From positions 88,803,152-88,867,151 of the forward strand of contig OX388350.1 of the NCBI GenBank assembly GCA_947579665.1: a DNA stretch of 64,000 nucleotides, read 5' to 3'. A model generated the notes under the pieces. That model was given only the letters and a program-made list of their open reading frames with translations. It did not search any database and was not told the DNA's origin. This DNA is from Sympetrum striolatum. Lineage: Eukaryota; Arthropoda; Insecta; Odonata; Libellulidae. Position numbers and translations under genes: made by a program. Shown here in pieces: positions 35,101-50,100 of this stretch (the stretch's first letter is position 1; the number at the start of each line of letters is the position of its first letter).

Positions 35101-38100
35101 ACTTTCACTTTCCTTTAATGTGTGTCATCACGAAATGCTTTGAGTTTATCCTTCATTTAACCTCACCTATGGGTTATCCAAACACACTCCACTTGTATAT
35201 AAAAATACAGCGCATTTCAGTCGATGGACCTTTTCTAAAACTATAGAAAGTCTTATTTCATCCAGCAAAAATTGCGACAGAGTACTCTTGTAAAATTCAC
35301 TTTTTGGTAAATAGCGCTCACTAACATCGTTATGGCATGTTCCATCAGTTATATTAAGAGTATATGAATGACCTCGAGTTTAATAGACGAAATTTTAAAC
35401 GCAGTTGATTTTATTTTTAATCGAATTGATCGAACATCATAAGGGAATAGGGATTTTTTGTAGGATGCAGTTATCAGGAATAACAACAGATAATTAGTCA
35501 CCTTGTGACACTATTTATTGGTTTCAAGATGATGGGAAGTAATATTCAGTAATGCAAACTCACAATAATTAAATTAAAATAATACAAGCTAGTTGTCAAC
35601 ACTAATTATTATAATTATTATGGGCTTAAAATTCTCACAAGAAATCACAGTCTATTATAAATCCAAACTCAATGAAAGCTCTTTCTGTAAACTATTTCGT
35701 TTGAAAGATCATTACCGCGTAAAGTTCATCGATTTTTAATATGAAAGCGCATCAATGATGTAATTGAGTGTTTTTATTTAAATCAGATCACGCTTTTCTC
35801 AATCAATTGCGCAACTTGGTCACTTCTAAGAGAATCTAAAGTAAACCAATGCTATTTTGACGAAATAATTCGTATCTTATTATTAAATAAACGCCTTTTA
35901 TCTGCGAGCCCTATGTATTTAAACTTTATAAAATGTCCACAATAAAGACGTGTAAATCATCCACCAAAATGAGAGGTTCTTTAAAATCGATCTACCTGAA
36001 CAAAAGATTTTCGATTTCGAGCTAAACACGCTCCTTAGATGGTTGCGTATGAGTTTTTATAAAGTGAACCTCATTACGTTATTTTATTTGGTTTCGTGAT
36101 GTGTGATTTTCACTTTTGGTTATCTCTTTCGAAGACAACACAGACGTAATTCACGCGTGGATCCAAAATTCAACCACTATTCACCTGATCATTGCATACA
36201 TTCTCAAATACTTTATGCTTCACAAATACGTTTAACATAGCGGTCTTTAGATTTTAACACACGGCTGGTTGGCGCTCAGTACGTAAATCAAGCAAATAAT
36301 AATAATTTTTTCGTTTGTGCTGGAGATTCACAGCTGAATGAAGAGAATATGGACTTCATTCAAGACTCGGAAATTTATAAAACGATATTCAACCAGAATA
36401 AGGACATGAATTCACAGAATAAAACTCAAATTGCGTCGAGTGACCTCCGATGCTTTCCATTGTACGGCCAGTCAGAGTGAAGCCATAGAAGAAAAGATGA
36501 AATATCTACATAAATGTGACTTTCAAAAGAGAAACGCATTTTACCAACTCCACTTTCCATTCAAATTGGTGGAATGCATTTTAATTAGGTCATTATTTTC
36601 ATCTCATTTACGCGAATTTCTCGCACAAGAAGTATTCTTTCGCATATAATTATGAATATGATACAAATGATGCGAATCCCGTCATTTTGGATGAGCTTAG
36701 AATTTATGAGCGACGACACAAGAAATTCGCTCATATTTTCTATCTTTTTCTAAAATGCTATCGACCGCATCTTTAATCGTCATAGTCGAGTAATAACTAG
36801 CTCAAATGAATTCATTACAAATGCTTCATCTTCATTTCTTGATAAATTTCTCTCCACAATTCCTTATTTCTCTTTTGGAATGCAGACATTACTTTTGGGG
36901 GAAACGCCTACTGAACTCATATCAGCCAAAAGGCTCGGCGCAATTTAGGCTATTTTATATTTATGAAAGAGACGGCGATCCGAAGGATTTATAGTCAAAT
37001 TTGTTTTCATTGTAAGTTTTTTAAGCCTTAGAAACTTTGGGAATAAATCTTGGAAATTCCCATCTCTGAGACAAGTGAATTCAAAGAATACGCCTCTCAG
37101 ACGATTTTCCCAAATGCTCTACACATTTACTGAAATCGAATGAAAAAGCGAATGCTATCGGGAAAAAGCAGTTTAACGTTCAATTCGTTTCACAGATCGC
37201 TAATCGCTCTTCCGTGTTTTAAATTGACAAAACGACGAATTCTCCAGTATTGTTCGAAGAATCGTAAATTTTGGGTGAATCAGCCTCCAGAGAATTTTTG
37301 TCTTCCGCAGCGACGACCGAATCCGCACTAATAACAGTCGGAAATAAGAGCCATGAAAGTAAGGTATTGTGTTTGCAGAACTCATCAAAAATCGAACATT
37401 TTTCCGTTGTTTGAACCCACACCGAGGAGTAATGGACATACACCGAACAAACAAACGGTGCCACATCTTTCCTTCCTCTTCACACCTTCACATTGGAAAT
37501 CAGGAACAGCTGAGCTTTAGTGCGCCATAGCATGCCCTTTCTTTGCTTCGTGTTTTGCACGCTTGTGTGTCGCATGCAGTCTTTGATGTGCCCTAGTGGG
37601 CTTAGTGTCCTTAGAACGGATTCGCTCGGATCGTCAATCCATAGTCAACCATCAGAAAAAGAATAACTTCAAACGTTTTATAATCTAAAAGTAAATTCAA
37701 AAAGAAAGCAACGATTCAATTGATTTAAATTGTTTATTTATTCGAATCGATTTCAAAATGCATTTCCGTAATTCGAATTGCCGATTGACCTCCAAATGGT
37801 CGATCGGCAGAAGCACAATCGAAGAGAAACAGCACTGAGGAATTCATTATCTATGGTTGACGCGTTTAATCTAGCGAAGGAGTGCTTTTTCTCTTCGGCC
37901 AACCAATTGAGAGTTGTGTTCGCCGAGGCGTCGTCCCTTTGTCTTTGCAGGAATACAGTGTACAGCTGACCTTCCGGGAGCAGTGGCTGGACGAGAGGCT
38001 CAAATTCAACGACATCGGAGGTAATTATCAATTCAATCACTTCGATCGATGCTCTTAATATTCCTACTTAACTTTTACTTGGAGACCTAAATGCAGATTT

Positions 38101-41100
38101 CGCATTTTATCGAACCATTCGAAGAAAGACGTTCGTTTTAAAGAAAAGCTCGGTCGCTCGATTTTGACGATTCGATTCGGGGCCTCAGATCAAATGTTTG
38201 CTGTAAGTGGCGATTGTTTTAGCGGAATGTATTAATTTAAGGCTTGGCCATGAAACGCGTATGAGAGAAAATAATAGCTTACGATGTGCTCATACGGAAA
38301 TATTGCAACTGGAGTTGGAAAAATAAATAATGCAGTCTTTGTAATTCGTCATTTGAAGAGAAGAAACTGTTTAAAATTTTGAAAGCTCTCACTGCCTTCG
38401 AAGTGATTTCGTATAATTTCGGAATTTCGGTATAAGTAGTTACTCAAAGTGAAACATATAATCACGTATTCTTTACTTATAAAATCAATACTTGTTTAGG
38501 GAGGCTCAAATACTTGACTTTGACGGAGGCGAGTCGAGTCTGGATGCCGGACTTGTTCTTCTCTAACGAAAAGGAGGGCCATTTCCACAACATCATCATG
38601 CCGAACGTGTACATCCGAATCTTCCCATACGGCTCCGTCCTCTACAGCATCCGGTAAAAGACATTTACATTTAGTAGAAGTAACTTCATATCAGTAATCC
38701 GTATTTCCTAGATTTTTGTGCACAATTTATTGTTCTATGTTTTGTTACAAGATGGCGTAGCAATTGTTCATTGCTAGCGCGCAAATTGTCTTCGCTCCTA
38801 ATTACTTACATTAAACTCGATGTGAGAAGGCGCTGTGGAAGGCCATTACAAGGAATGAAAGATAACTTAAGTACAGTTCCACAGACTTTATTGAGAGGTT
38901 TGTTTAGTAAGTAAAGATTTTGTTGGGGAGAGAAAGAAGACGATTGGGAAAAACGTGCTCATTAACTGGTGCTCTATTCGGCCTCCAGGAGGTCCAACCA
39001 TTGCCATTTTTAATCCTTCGCTTCCCCATTCCTTCGCTTTTCCTATACAACTGAAAATTATAAATAGAATAGCTAGTTCACGAGTGAAACATTTCGCCTA
39101 AATAGAAAAATCTGTGGAAGTGTACTAAAGTTATCATTCATTCCTTACATTTTTAACGTTTTCAACGATTCCGGTAACTCTGATAATTTTTAAAACCTTC
39201 TACTTTTCTTTCCTACTCTTTAGCCTAAATTAAATTCTTACGTATGTTTAAAATGCTTCTTGCGATTTCCAACTGTTACGCTTCCCAATCATGAATTTTA
39301 AACGCGACCTTCGCCCCTATCGACGTTTCTGCTGAGAACTTAAGTTGACATTTTTACAACGGTTTTGCTTTCTTGCCTGAATTTCGCTCAATGTAGACAT
39401 CAATCCTGTTTAAATATATTTAAAAATGTAACATTAATGCGATTTACACTGTTGACAATCGTCCGAATTTTACAATGGATAACTAAAAAAACACTTTTCG
39501 ATATTATCTCCCGAAGAATTGATGATTGGTCCAACTTCTTTTTCTATATTTGATCAAACATTTCATCCTTCTTTTGTTTCTTGCAGAATTTCGCTCACCT
39601 TATCCTGTCCAATGAATCTGAAGCTATATCCACTCGATAGACAAATATGCTCTCTACGCATGGCCAGCTGTAAGTACCACCATTTGCTGCTTCATCATCT
39701 TACCTTATACATTAATGCGCTCATTACGTCCTCCCAATCAACAGACCTTTTCGTTTCTCCATTATCAATTATTAGCAAAAGCGACCGTGGGTCACCCACT
39801 ACTACTCGTAGCATATCTTGGACTACTCAGGTAACATTATATTAAAAGTTCATACTTTTCCTATTGCCGAACTTCCACAGAAAAAATGAATTTTGGAAGC
39901 GACAGTTGTTCCACGTACAAATATCTCTACCGAGATTGCCTCTTAATTCAAGGAGCAAGCCTTTTTCTTGTTCCCGCAACCTGCAATTCTAATTTATGAC
40001 CCTCTGCCGCTTTTTATTCCTCAGCGATTGCTAAAATTATCCTTCGAATCTGATCCTCTTTATTGCGTCTTCCACACTAAAAAGAAATTTATTCAGAAAG
40101 GGAAACCCTTCGCAAAATAATGCGAGAAGAATTTTTAAAAGAAAATAACAATAGCCATGGGAGTGCTTGATTGAAGACGAAGCAAATTATACAACTTTGT
40201 TTAAACGCCATAAATAAATTGCGCTTATCGTGTGCAACCATTTCGTGCAGATGGCTGGACGACTGACGACTTGGTGTTCCTATGGAAGGATGGTGACCCA
40301 GTGCAAGTGGTGAAAAACCTGCATCTCCCCAGATTCACGCTCGAGAAATTCCTCACAGATTACTGCAACAGCAAAACAAACACAGGTGAGCTATTCAGCG
40401 GCTATAACTTCCTAATTTCGATAATTGTATTTTGTTTCTCTGCTTCCAATCACGGTGACATTGCGAACCGTCAGGGGCGCAGGGTTAAAACTTACCTATC
40501 TAATTGCTATCAACTCCTCTTTGAGGACGTTGATTCTGTAATTCTTTCAACACGTATGGAATTCACTCTGAAATGTCGGCCATCTGGAGCTTCTTCGAGC
40601 GATATTGCTCGAGCGATTCCGTAACTCATTATTCCGACTTCCCCTGCAATCGAATTTTCCCTGTGAAACAATTCTCATCTACAAAGAGTAAACGGAATCT
40701 TTAGTAAACAAAAACAACAATAAAATGAAATGGTAGACTATATAAACCTCAACGATTCCTTCAATCCATTTGTAAGTCAGCAGAAAATACGTAGGATACA
40801 TTTAAATTAGCCTGATATATATAAATCTAATACATATAGACCTTTCTCATGATATACCTTTACCTATTATATATAATCCTTATATTCCTTATGTGAGAAA
40901 TTGTAATGTGCTCTGGCATCGAACCCAGAAACAGCATGGTCTTATCTAAAATTTTTTCTTAAACCGAGATTTGATACAAATCCTCTATCTAAGCAAGAAC
41001 TTCCTATTATTTCGATAAGTGCATCAAAATAAATAATGAAAACTACCTCAATGTATTTTAAATGGGGGATATATTTACCGCCTGGTTTCGAACCCGGGTC

Positions 41101-44100
41101 TTTCTGGTAATACTTTCTATGTAGCACAACAGAAGATCGCCATTTTAAACTAGTATGTGTGAAAATTCAAGCCGAAATATTGGCTGCAACTGCCTCAAAC
41201 GACGTTCTACTTATCACATACATTCGTTATGACAGAAATTTCAATGTGCTATGGCTTCAAACCCAGAAACAGTATGGTCTTATCTAAATATTTTTCTTAG
41301 ACTAAGTCTTAATATACATATTCTAACAAAGCAATAACTCCCTTTAATATGGATAACTGCATCAAAAAATAATAAATAACTACCTCAATGTATTTTTAAT
41401 GGAAGATTTTGGCCTCCTCCTAGCGTCGAACCCAGGATATTTTCCTTGAATGGCATTACTATTTTCGATAGATCCTTACCATATATATCGGTTCCTTGAG
41501 TGTTGATTCTCCACCTATCCGGGAAGTATGTTTTAGAAATTCCCGAAAATCAAAGCAATACATTTAAATGGGAGAAATCGGGATTTTGGGGCCTTCTGGC
41601 ATCGAACCCATGACACTGAGGTTCAAAATTACAATTTTCAAAATCACAAGGTTCAAACAATTACAAGGTTCAAAGTCGCCTGGAGTTCTCCTGGGGGTTT
41701 CACGTTAGGGCCTATACGCCGTAAAAGTTCAAGTCAATTCAATGACGCTAGTGTTTTAGCCTATGAATTGGTATCCTATCTGGCTATCTATATATATAAA
41801 TGAACCCGGAGAAGGAATTATATATAATAGCCAGATAGAATACAAATTCATAGGCTAAACCACAAGCGTCATTGACTTGAAGTTTTCACAGCGTATAGGC
41901 CCTAATGTGAAACCCCCAGGAAAAGTGAGAAATCGATCATTCTGACCATGGGTTCGATTCCAGAAGGCCCCAAAATACCGTTTTTTCCCATTTAAATTCA
42001 TTGCTTTGATTTTCGGGAATTTCTAAAAAATACTTCCCGGATAGATAGAGAATCAAAAGTCAAGGAGCCTACAGATATGGTCTTGATATATCGAATATAT
42101 GCTCGCTTATGTCGCGTATTTCTTCCTGATTTATATCAGTGACTTGAGCAATGAGATTCAAAAGTGGTCTAAAATGCAACTAGATCTTAAGGTTAGTAAA
42201 TGCTCCGGAGTTAAATTCTTCGAAAAGAAACAACTACGTCCGAATTAATTGTTTTAATTAATAGAATAAATATAAAATTAGTAGATTCATGTGAATATAT
42301 CGAATTCAACATTACTAATAATATAAATTGGAGCACGCATATTCGAAGACCCTGCGGCAAAGAAATTTAAAGGCAAAGCGCATTGTCGGTAAATGCAAGA
42401 GCGATTTTGTTTCACTTCGGTCTTCTGGAATATGCGGCAATCCGGCGGATGCAACGTGCACTCGAGAAAATGCAGCGCTATGCGTTTTATTAGGATAAAG
42501 AAGAAGCGTCGCCTAAATGCCGCAGCTTGGGAATCCTTGAAAGACCGGAGATTAGAAGCTGCGATTGCTTATAAATTTAGGGAAAGAACATTTGCCTGTT
42601 CAAATTGGCGGATCGTAGGCGGAGGTGTCTTTTTGGCGGTCTACTTCCGTGCTCTTTTTTGTTGGTTTAACTCTGTTTTTTCCGCGTATTTATTACAAAT
42701 GTCTATCACAGACGTTGAAAGCTACCACTGTGAATGTGCGCGTTGTGATATAACGAAGATTCTATTCAGTGAACGAGGTTCTCTAATCAGCGTGTGGTCT
42801 ATGGGCGCCCAGAATTACCGGCGCTCTCATGCGCCATCTCTCGGACCCTTCCGAAATTATTGTCCTCCTCTTGGCAATACTTTTATCGGGAGATGTATCC
42901 CTGAACCCAAAACGCCAGAAGTGGAACCCCACTTAATTCTTACTACCAAAATGTGAGGAGTATAAAAAGCAAATTATAGTTATTAAGGCATAAACTGCAG
43001 GTAGGCCGCTAGCCTGGTGGCAGGCTTTTTCTATCCACATACATATATTCAAATTATTAACATAATTTATTTAAAATACGTCAATGATAATTAAAGAATT
43101 CCCATGGAATAATTACATACATGTATTATATTTACCTTACAACTAATTAATGCATTTATGATATTATTTTTAACTATTTTTACTGGATTTTTCGGGGTTC
43201 ATATTTCCGGGGTTTGTGGTTGTAGCATGAGTGACTCAGCAAAACTAGACGTAATTGCTTTATCTGAAGCATAGCTTTCCCCCAGTGTCAGTGACTATCA
43301 TTCTCATCGATTCATCAGAATTTTCGCAGAGATCGAAGTCTCAGAGGTGGTGGTTGCAATAAAGCCAGCACATCCCGCTTAACCGGATTCAGAAACGAAT
43401 TGTGAGCTAAAATGGTGTGAACTCAATCACAATCCCAACAACCGATATGCGAAAAATAAAATATTTATTAGATGTTTCCACCTTCTACTGACCTATCTAC
43501 ACTTGAGAACTGTCTCTCGTCCCTACTTCTCCTTGGCTCAGTGTTACTCTTTGGTGATATCAATTTAGATTTTAGATTTAGATATGTACCCCGCGAGACG
43601 CCAGAGGCGTATGGCAGAGGGTGTAATAACACCACCATAACTCAATCCACCCTATTAGCATCTTTAATAGCCTGGGGAAAAAACGACCAAAAGCAATTAT
43701 CTGTTTTTGCGATCATTTCTCTTAAACGTTTTGTTGATGTCTTTTGGAGATCGCGTTCGCTCTTTCCTGGCACTAACATTTCACTTACTTCGTCTATAAA
43801 TTCTGAACGAATGAACTTTTCGAAAAGTTTCCGACGATATTCAGATCTTCTCATCTGTATTGAATTCCAACCGAGGAACTCTATCATTGCCGTAACGCTG
43901 CTATCAAACCTGAAATCCCCGCAGACGAATCGGGCTGTTCTACGCTGGACCATCTCTAAATCTGAGACTAAACCTACTTCGTGTGGGTCCCAAACCGCAC
44001 AGCAGTATTCAAGACTCGGGCGAATAAGAGAAAAGTAAGCTATTTCTTTGACTCTCGATGAGCATCCTCTCAACGTTCTAATCGGCGGCGGCCACTTGTC

Positions 44101-47100
44101 CTACACCCACCAGCCAACATGGCTTCTTTTCTGGTCGCTCATGTTTAACAAATTTAACAGTTTTTCAAAATCACGTCGTAATTAATAATAAATCAAAAAG
44201 ATCTATGCGTTATCATTGACTCTTGACCCAAACTCTTATTCCACCACCATATTTCGGAAATAAAAAATCACAACATGTCCCTCCTCGGCCTCCTGTACCG
44301 TTTTAACAACATTACTGATCTCTCAGCTCTTTCTTTATACTTTTCTTCCTTTATTCTTTCTGTGTTTTCCCACTGCTCCCCTATTTGGTCCATGTCTACC
44401 GCAACTCATCTTTCTTCCTTAGACAGAATCACGAATTGTTTTCTTAAAATTGTGAAATCTAGAGTTCCTTCCCTCCGCCAAGCCCCAAATTATTCTATCC
44501 TATCTGCTCTTTCCCTAGAATCTCTCTCTATCAATCGAACGAAACCTGTCATCCCTTTATTCCCTTCTAAACTTCCATACAGACTATCCTCCCTTAATCT
44601 CTCTGCGCAATTATCGTGTTCCAAACAGATCTACTCGTTCGACATTCCTTCTCCATTATACCACACCTAGACTATCACTTATTCCCTATTCTTTCGCCTC
44701 CCTTATCAATTCCATTCCTCCATCTGTCGATCCCTTTTCCTTATCCAAAAGGGCATTCATTAATTTATCGCTACATCACGCCCGATCCCAATGCTAGATG
44801 CCCGCCCTTACCATCCCCTAAAATTATTGCTGAGGTCTGATAACTTGTTGCTTACCCTTCCCTCTGTTTGCTTGTTTCTTATTTTCTTATTTATTATTTT
44901 TTTGATGATATTTGTTATATAGTCACTTTAAATTGGCTGCATAGCTGTATGTGATAAATTGGCAAATGAATAAATAAAAATATAAAATGCAATACAAAAT
45001 ATGGCACAATTAGACACTATATTCCTAGATTTCTCTGAAGCGTTTGACTCTCTTGAACATAAGTTTTTGATATAGAAAACTTGCCCTTCGTTTTAATATA
45101 CATGGAGAAATCTGAAAGTTGCTATCAAGCTTTTTAAGCTAATCGATCTCAATGTGTCAAATTTCCAGACGCTTAATTCAACTGTCACCTCTGGGGTACC
45201 AAAGGGCAGTTCCGTAAGCCCATATCTATTCAACCTCTTCGTTGATGGCCTAGTCTCCATACCCCCTGCGGAGGAGGATATACTATTACTGTATATGCAG
45301 ATGATTTCAAAATGTTTGCCGGAGTAACCAAGGTAGCTGTTTGTAAACAATTTCAGAAAACGTTAAATAAAATAACCAAGTGGAGTGGCAACTGGAAATT
45401 TAATTTAAATATTAATAAATTCCATATTATGTCTATAGGGTTAAAAAACCGTTTGAATAACGAAGTCACTCTAACCAAAGTAATGCAGCAAAGGATCAAT
45501 AAAGGCAAAAGGTGTAATAACTGACAACAAATTAACATATTCTGTTCATATTACAGAAATTAAAAATCTTGCTATGTCTCTCTTAGGCCTCCTTCATCGT
45601 TTCACGGATATTAAAAAGGTTTTTGATCGGGTTAAATGGGAGAAAATGTTGGAAATTTTAAAGGAAAAGGGGTTGGGAAGGAAAGTAAACTTACTAGAGC
45701 ACTGTATATGAAACAAAAGCTACTTTACGAATAAAAGAGGATTTGACAAAATGGGTTGATCTTGGTAGAGGCAGGGATGCTGTCTGTCACCTACGTTGTT
45801 TAATATATACCTTGAAGAAATGATCCAAAAAGTATTTGATAGAGGAAGGAGTTAGTATTGGAGGAAGGAAGATAAGAAACATAAGATTTGCAGATTATTT
45901 AGTAATCTTGGCTAACATGCAAGCACTGCAAAGGCTGCTAAAGGTTCTGGAAGAGGGGAGGAAGGAATACGGGATGCAGATAAACATAGGAAAGACAAAG
46001 GTGATGCTAGTAAACTGTGAAGATCATACAAATGTGAGAATAAATGAAGGCATAATAGAAAAAGTTAAAAGCTGCAGGTACTTAGGAGCTATGATAACAG
46101 ATGATTGGAGAAGTGTGCAAAAATAAAAGCAACAATATCAATGGCAAAAGAGGCCTTCAGCCGAAAGAGAAACTTGCTATGCTGTAAGAGCCTAGATATG
46201 GAGCTGAGAAAAAGGTTAGCAAAGTGTCATGTATGGAGCATAGCAATGCATGGATGTGAGGTTCGGACGTTAAGGAAGTGGGATAAGAAGAGAATTGAGG
46301 TGTGGAGAAGTGTAGGTGCGGAGAAGGATGGAGAAGGTGGGATATGGTGAGGAACGAGGAGATCTTAAATAAAGTGAAAGAAGGATGATGAAGGAAATAA
46401 GAAAAGCTAACTGGTTGGGCCACATAATTAGAGGGAATAGCGTACTGCAAGTGGCATTAGAAGGCTCAGTGGAAGGAAGGAATAAGAGAGAAAGATGGTG
46501 GATGAGGTGAAAATCAAGAATTATAGAGAGACTAAGGCTATGGACAGAGGGGAATGGAGACGGCAGTGGTGTGCGGGACCTACTCCTGGGCAGAACACCA
46601 CATGATGATGATGATGGATATCATAAACCATCTGGCTCTTTCCTTATACTTTTCATCCTTCCTACTGTATCTTACTGCATCCCCATCTGGTCTAAGTCCA
46701 TTCCAACTCATCTTTCCTCGTTAGACAGAATTACTAACTTCTTTCTCAGAATTGTAAAAGCCAGAGTTCCTTCCTTCCGTCAAGCCTCTAAAAGTTCTAT
46801 CTTATCTTCACTATCCTTGGAATCTCTTTCTGTCACTAGATCAAAACATGATTTATCCTTCTTACATTCACTGCTGAGCTCCCTTTATGACTGTCCTCTC
46901 TTAACTTCACTTATCAATGATCGTGTTCCAAACAGATCTACCCGTTTGACATCATTGCTTCACTATACTACTCCTAGACTTTCACTTATCAAGCGCTCCC
47001 TTTACTTTCGTCTTCCTTCTCTTATGAACTCAATTTCTCCTTCTATTGATCCTTTATCTAATGGGAATTTTTAAACCTGAGCTTACCACACACAAGATCC

Positions 47101-50100
47101 ATACAATTGTGAAATCTACCTTTTATGCTTGCTTTTTTTTCTCTATCTTTTGTGTCACTTTTTTACTTTTTATTAGTTTTCTATACGTATATTTGTTAAA
47201 TTTCACTGTAAGTTGGCATTGTTATGCTGTATGTGAGAATTGAATAAATAAATAAATTTGCGGAAGATAGAAACGGTATAATTCAACCCTTCTACTACTT
47301 TTGTCGATCAAAAATGAGTTAGTTGGTGTGACCCTTCATTAAAATGATAGTAAATTAAGACAATTCTATGACTAGTCGTTTAAAAAAATCATACTTTTCG
47401 CAAACAATACGCAATAATACCAAACAGAGTAAAAAAGTAGTTTGGACAACTGATGTTTGCACCCTCTGCCACAGGTTGTTGATATGAATAGATAAATAAA
47501 TTGTAAAAAACAAATTCCTAATGCCCTCGATATTCTAAACGCATTAAGAATGAAGGACTGAGGCCCACTAGAAGATGTGCGCGTCTTATTAGTTTTTTGT
47601 TCATTTGAATTTTCTCAAACAAGCCATTAAATTTGTGTGAATTGATCTGGAGGAAGAGAAAATTTATCACAAGTCGTAATAAGAAGTGTAAGAGATTATT
47701 AAGAGCTTTCTTACTAAGTAATTCCAATGGCAGTTCGAATTCGAGATCAGTCGATTCCTTCGCATTCTCTAAGGGATGGATTTTGTTCCACACAGTTGGG
47801 TTGCATTTCTCCTTATTCGCCACTGCTTTAGTATGAATCGCAGTATCACAGCCTTTCTATGCAACGAAGGCACAAATACACGTTGCAATGCTTACAATTT
47901 GTGACATCTGTTAATTCATTGGCTATTCATTTAACGAGCAAAATGAGATTTATTCGAGAGACCTGTATCATCCGATGTTTTATGATTCCCTTTTGAAATA
48001 GTTCTATACTTTAACTACAAGATTTGTAGATCCTTAAGACACTTAAGGATCCTTAAGAGCACGCTTAATTTCTACCTCGTAACTATTATTTTGTTTGAAT
48101 TTCAAGAATGTTAACTTCTGAAAAAATAACAGGGTTGTTTTCTTCGCTGTAATTTGAAACATTAAATTTCATGAGTTCCACTGTTTTCAGATCTCAGAAA
48201 ATACTGCAGTTAATCTCCGTAGGTTTTTTGAACAACGCAGTGAATTCGACTTCAGTACCGTTTTTCTCTTATTTCCGTTGAGACGGTCTAATCTATTTAT
48301 AGGGGAGTACAGTTGCCTCAAAGTGGACCTGCTCTTCAAAAGGGAGTTCAGCTACTACCTCATCCAGATCTACATCCCGTGCTGCATGCTGGTCATCGTC
48401 TCGTGGGTTTCCTTCTGGCTTGACCAAGGGGCAGTGCCGGCCAGAGTGTCCCTTGGGGTGACCACTTTGCTCACGATGGCCACGCAGACTTCTGGCATCA
48501 ACGCATCGCTCCCACCGGTCTCATACACCAAGGCCATTGACGTCTGGACCGGGGTCTGTTCTTTATTAATCACCCAAACTTATCAATGAGTTGTACGATA
48601 ACATTAAAATCGGTACTGGAAGAAATTTTCTTCTTTAAATGAAAAAGACTACCCTTTAGTAATAAAGTGTGTAACCGACATTTAAATCGACAAGTATACC
48701 GGAAACACATTTTGGTGTGTTTTTATTTGATCAAAACTTGGGATTAGGGACCACTTCGGTTCAGATGAGAGACTGAGCCTTTCGACCGAGTTAATCGAGA
48801 GAAACGGCGCTAAAAATGAAAGTGTTAATTTTAGAAGGAATGTATTTCTTGATCCATTCCGTTTTATCATGGAAGTTCTGGTGAAGATGACGATCAATCG
48901 TCGAAACCGGTCGTGTGTTTGTTTTTTATAATAAATAAATTGTGGTAAAAGTACAAATATTTCGAAGATTATTTCCATTACGGATTACCACAAGACCTCG
49001 CCTGATTCAGTGAAGCTTGTATCATGTTCCAAATTTGGAGACAAAAAAAACTGTAATGTCTTTTATAAACGCGTAAAAGAACCACTTAGGGGTCGTCCAT
49101 TAATCACGTGATGTTTTTTGCAACTTTTTAACCCCCCATTCCCCCTGGTGATACGTGGTGAGGCTTTAGGCTAACCCCCCATCCCCCTCTACCCAAGATC
49201 ACGTGTACAGTATTTTTTGGTTCAAAGTATCTTAAAAATTTCAGAAGATTATCTTTAAATACAGGTATAATATAATTTAATTTTGGAAAATTAAGCACCG
49301 TCATAAAAATGTCCAGACAGACATTTAGGTTGCAGGTTGTTTCTGACAGGGATGAAATAATAAAGGAAAGGTGTAATCATGTGAAAAAACATATAATTTT
49401 ACTGGTACATGAATATATTAAATTGATCTAGGACCACGGATTAGTGAGACTTTCTTCAGCACTAACAAGTGGATAAGCATCGTGCAAGTCAAGTGTTGGC
49501 AGTGTGCTTTCTTGAAGATCACTCGGCGTCATCATTTTCACGCACTACGAATCTCTCTCGATCGTCGTGTCAGGATCATTAAGTTCTTTCTGAGCCACAC
49601 TGTGTTTGTTTTCTCTTCTTATACTCTGCAGAGAGGTGTTTATACAGGTCTCTTAGTTTAGACAATGTTTTAAGGGAAAATATACACGGCAACGATTTAC
49701 GTATGTTTTCGGCGCCAAAACCAGGGACTTACTGGAAAGCCGAGGCCGTTTTTCTGTTTAGAAATCGCGCGCTCAACGGAAAAATAAATACACGTGATAT
49801 CTCACTGCACCCCCCTCCCCCTTATGATATTTCGTGATATTTTCCAAAACACTCCCCCTTTCGAGCCTCACGTGATTAATGGACGATCCCTAAGGTTTGT
49901 TCTTCCTAAGCTTCGCACTTTTGCTTTACTTTCTCCTCTCCGATGATTCAACGCAGTGAGTGATGTTTTCCCAAACCAGCGAATAAGATAGCCATAGGCT
50001 AATTATAGCCATAGGCTAATTACCTATGCCATAGGCTAATTTTTGCCTCACAAAATTTAATACATTGCTTTAACTTAGTTTATTCCTAAAACTTGTGAGA

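Larger units (their letters stand above)
40386..48302. other. Intron 7, transposon nest
   Basis: 7.9 kb, the largest intron within the receptor body. Annotated inside: a B-box array with palindrome (40850-42093) and several + and - non-LTR pieces (42095-47262). 47263-48302 is anonymous AT-rich sequence; it ends in the acceptor atctatttatag. Confidence 0.8.

Noticed and set aside
42393..42956. 187-codon plus-strand frame as a gene
   Set aside because: Its start overlaps an RT remnant read in other frames and its end overlaps an EN start; no coherent domain.
43472..44038. 188-codon plus-strand frame
   Set aside because: Antisense shadow of the well-matched minus-strand RT C-terminus at 43642-44073.
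46157..46450. Minus-strand 97-codon frame
   Set aside because: Antisense of the nested RTE-type coding region.
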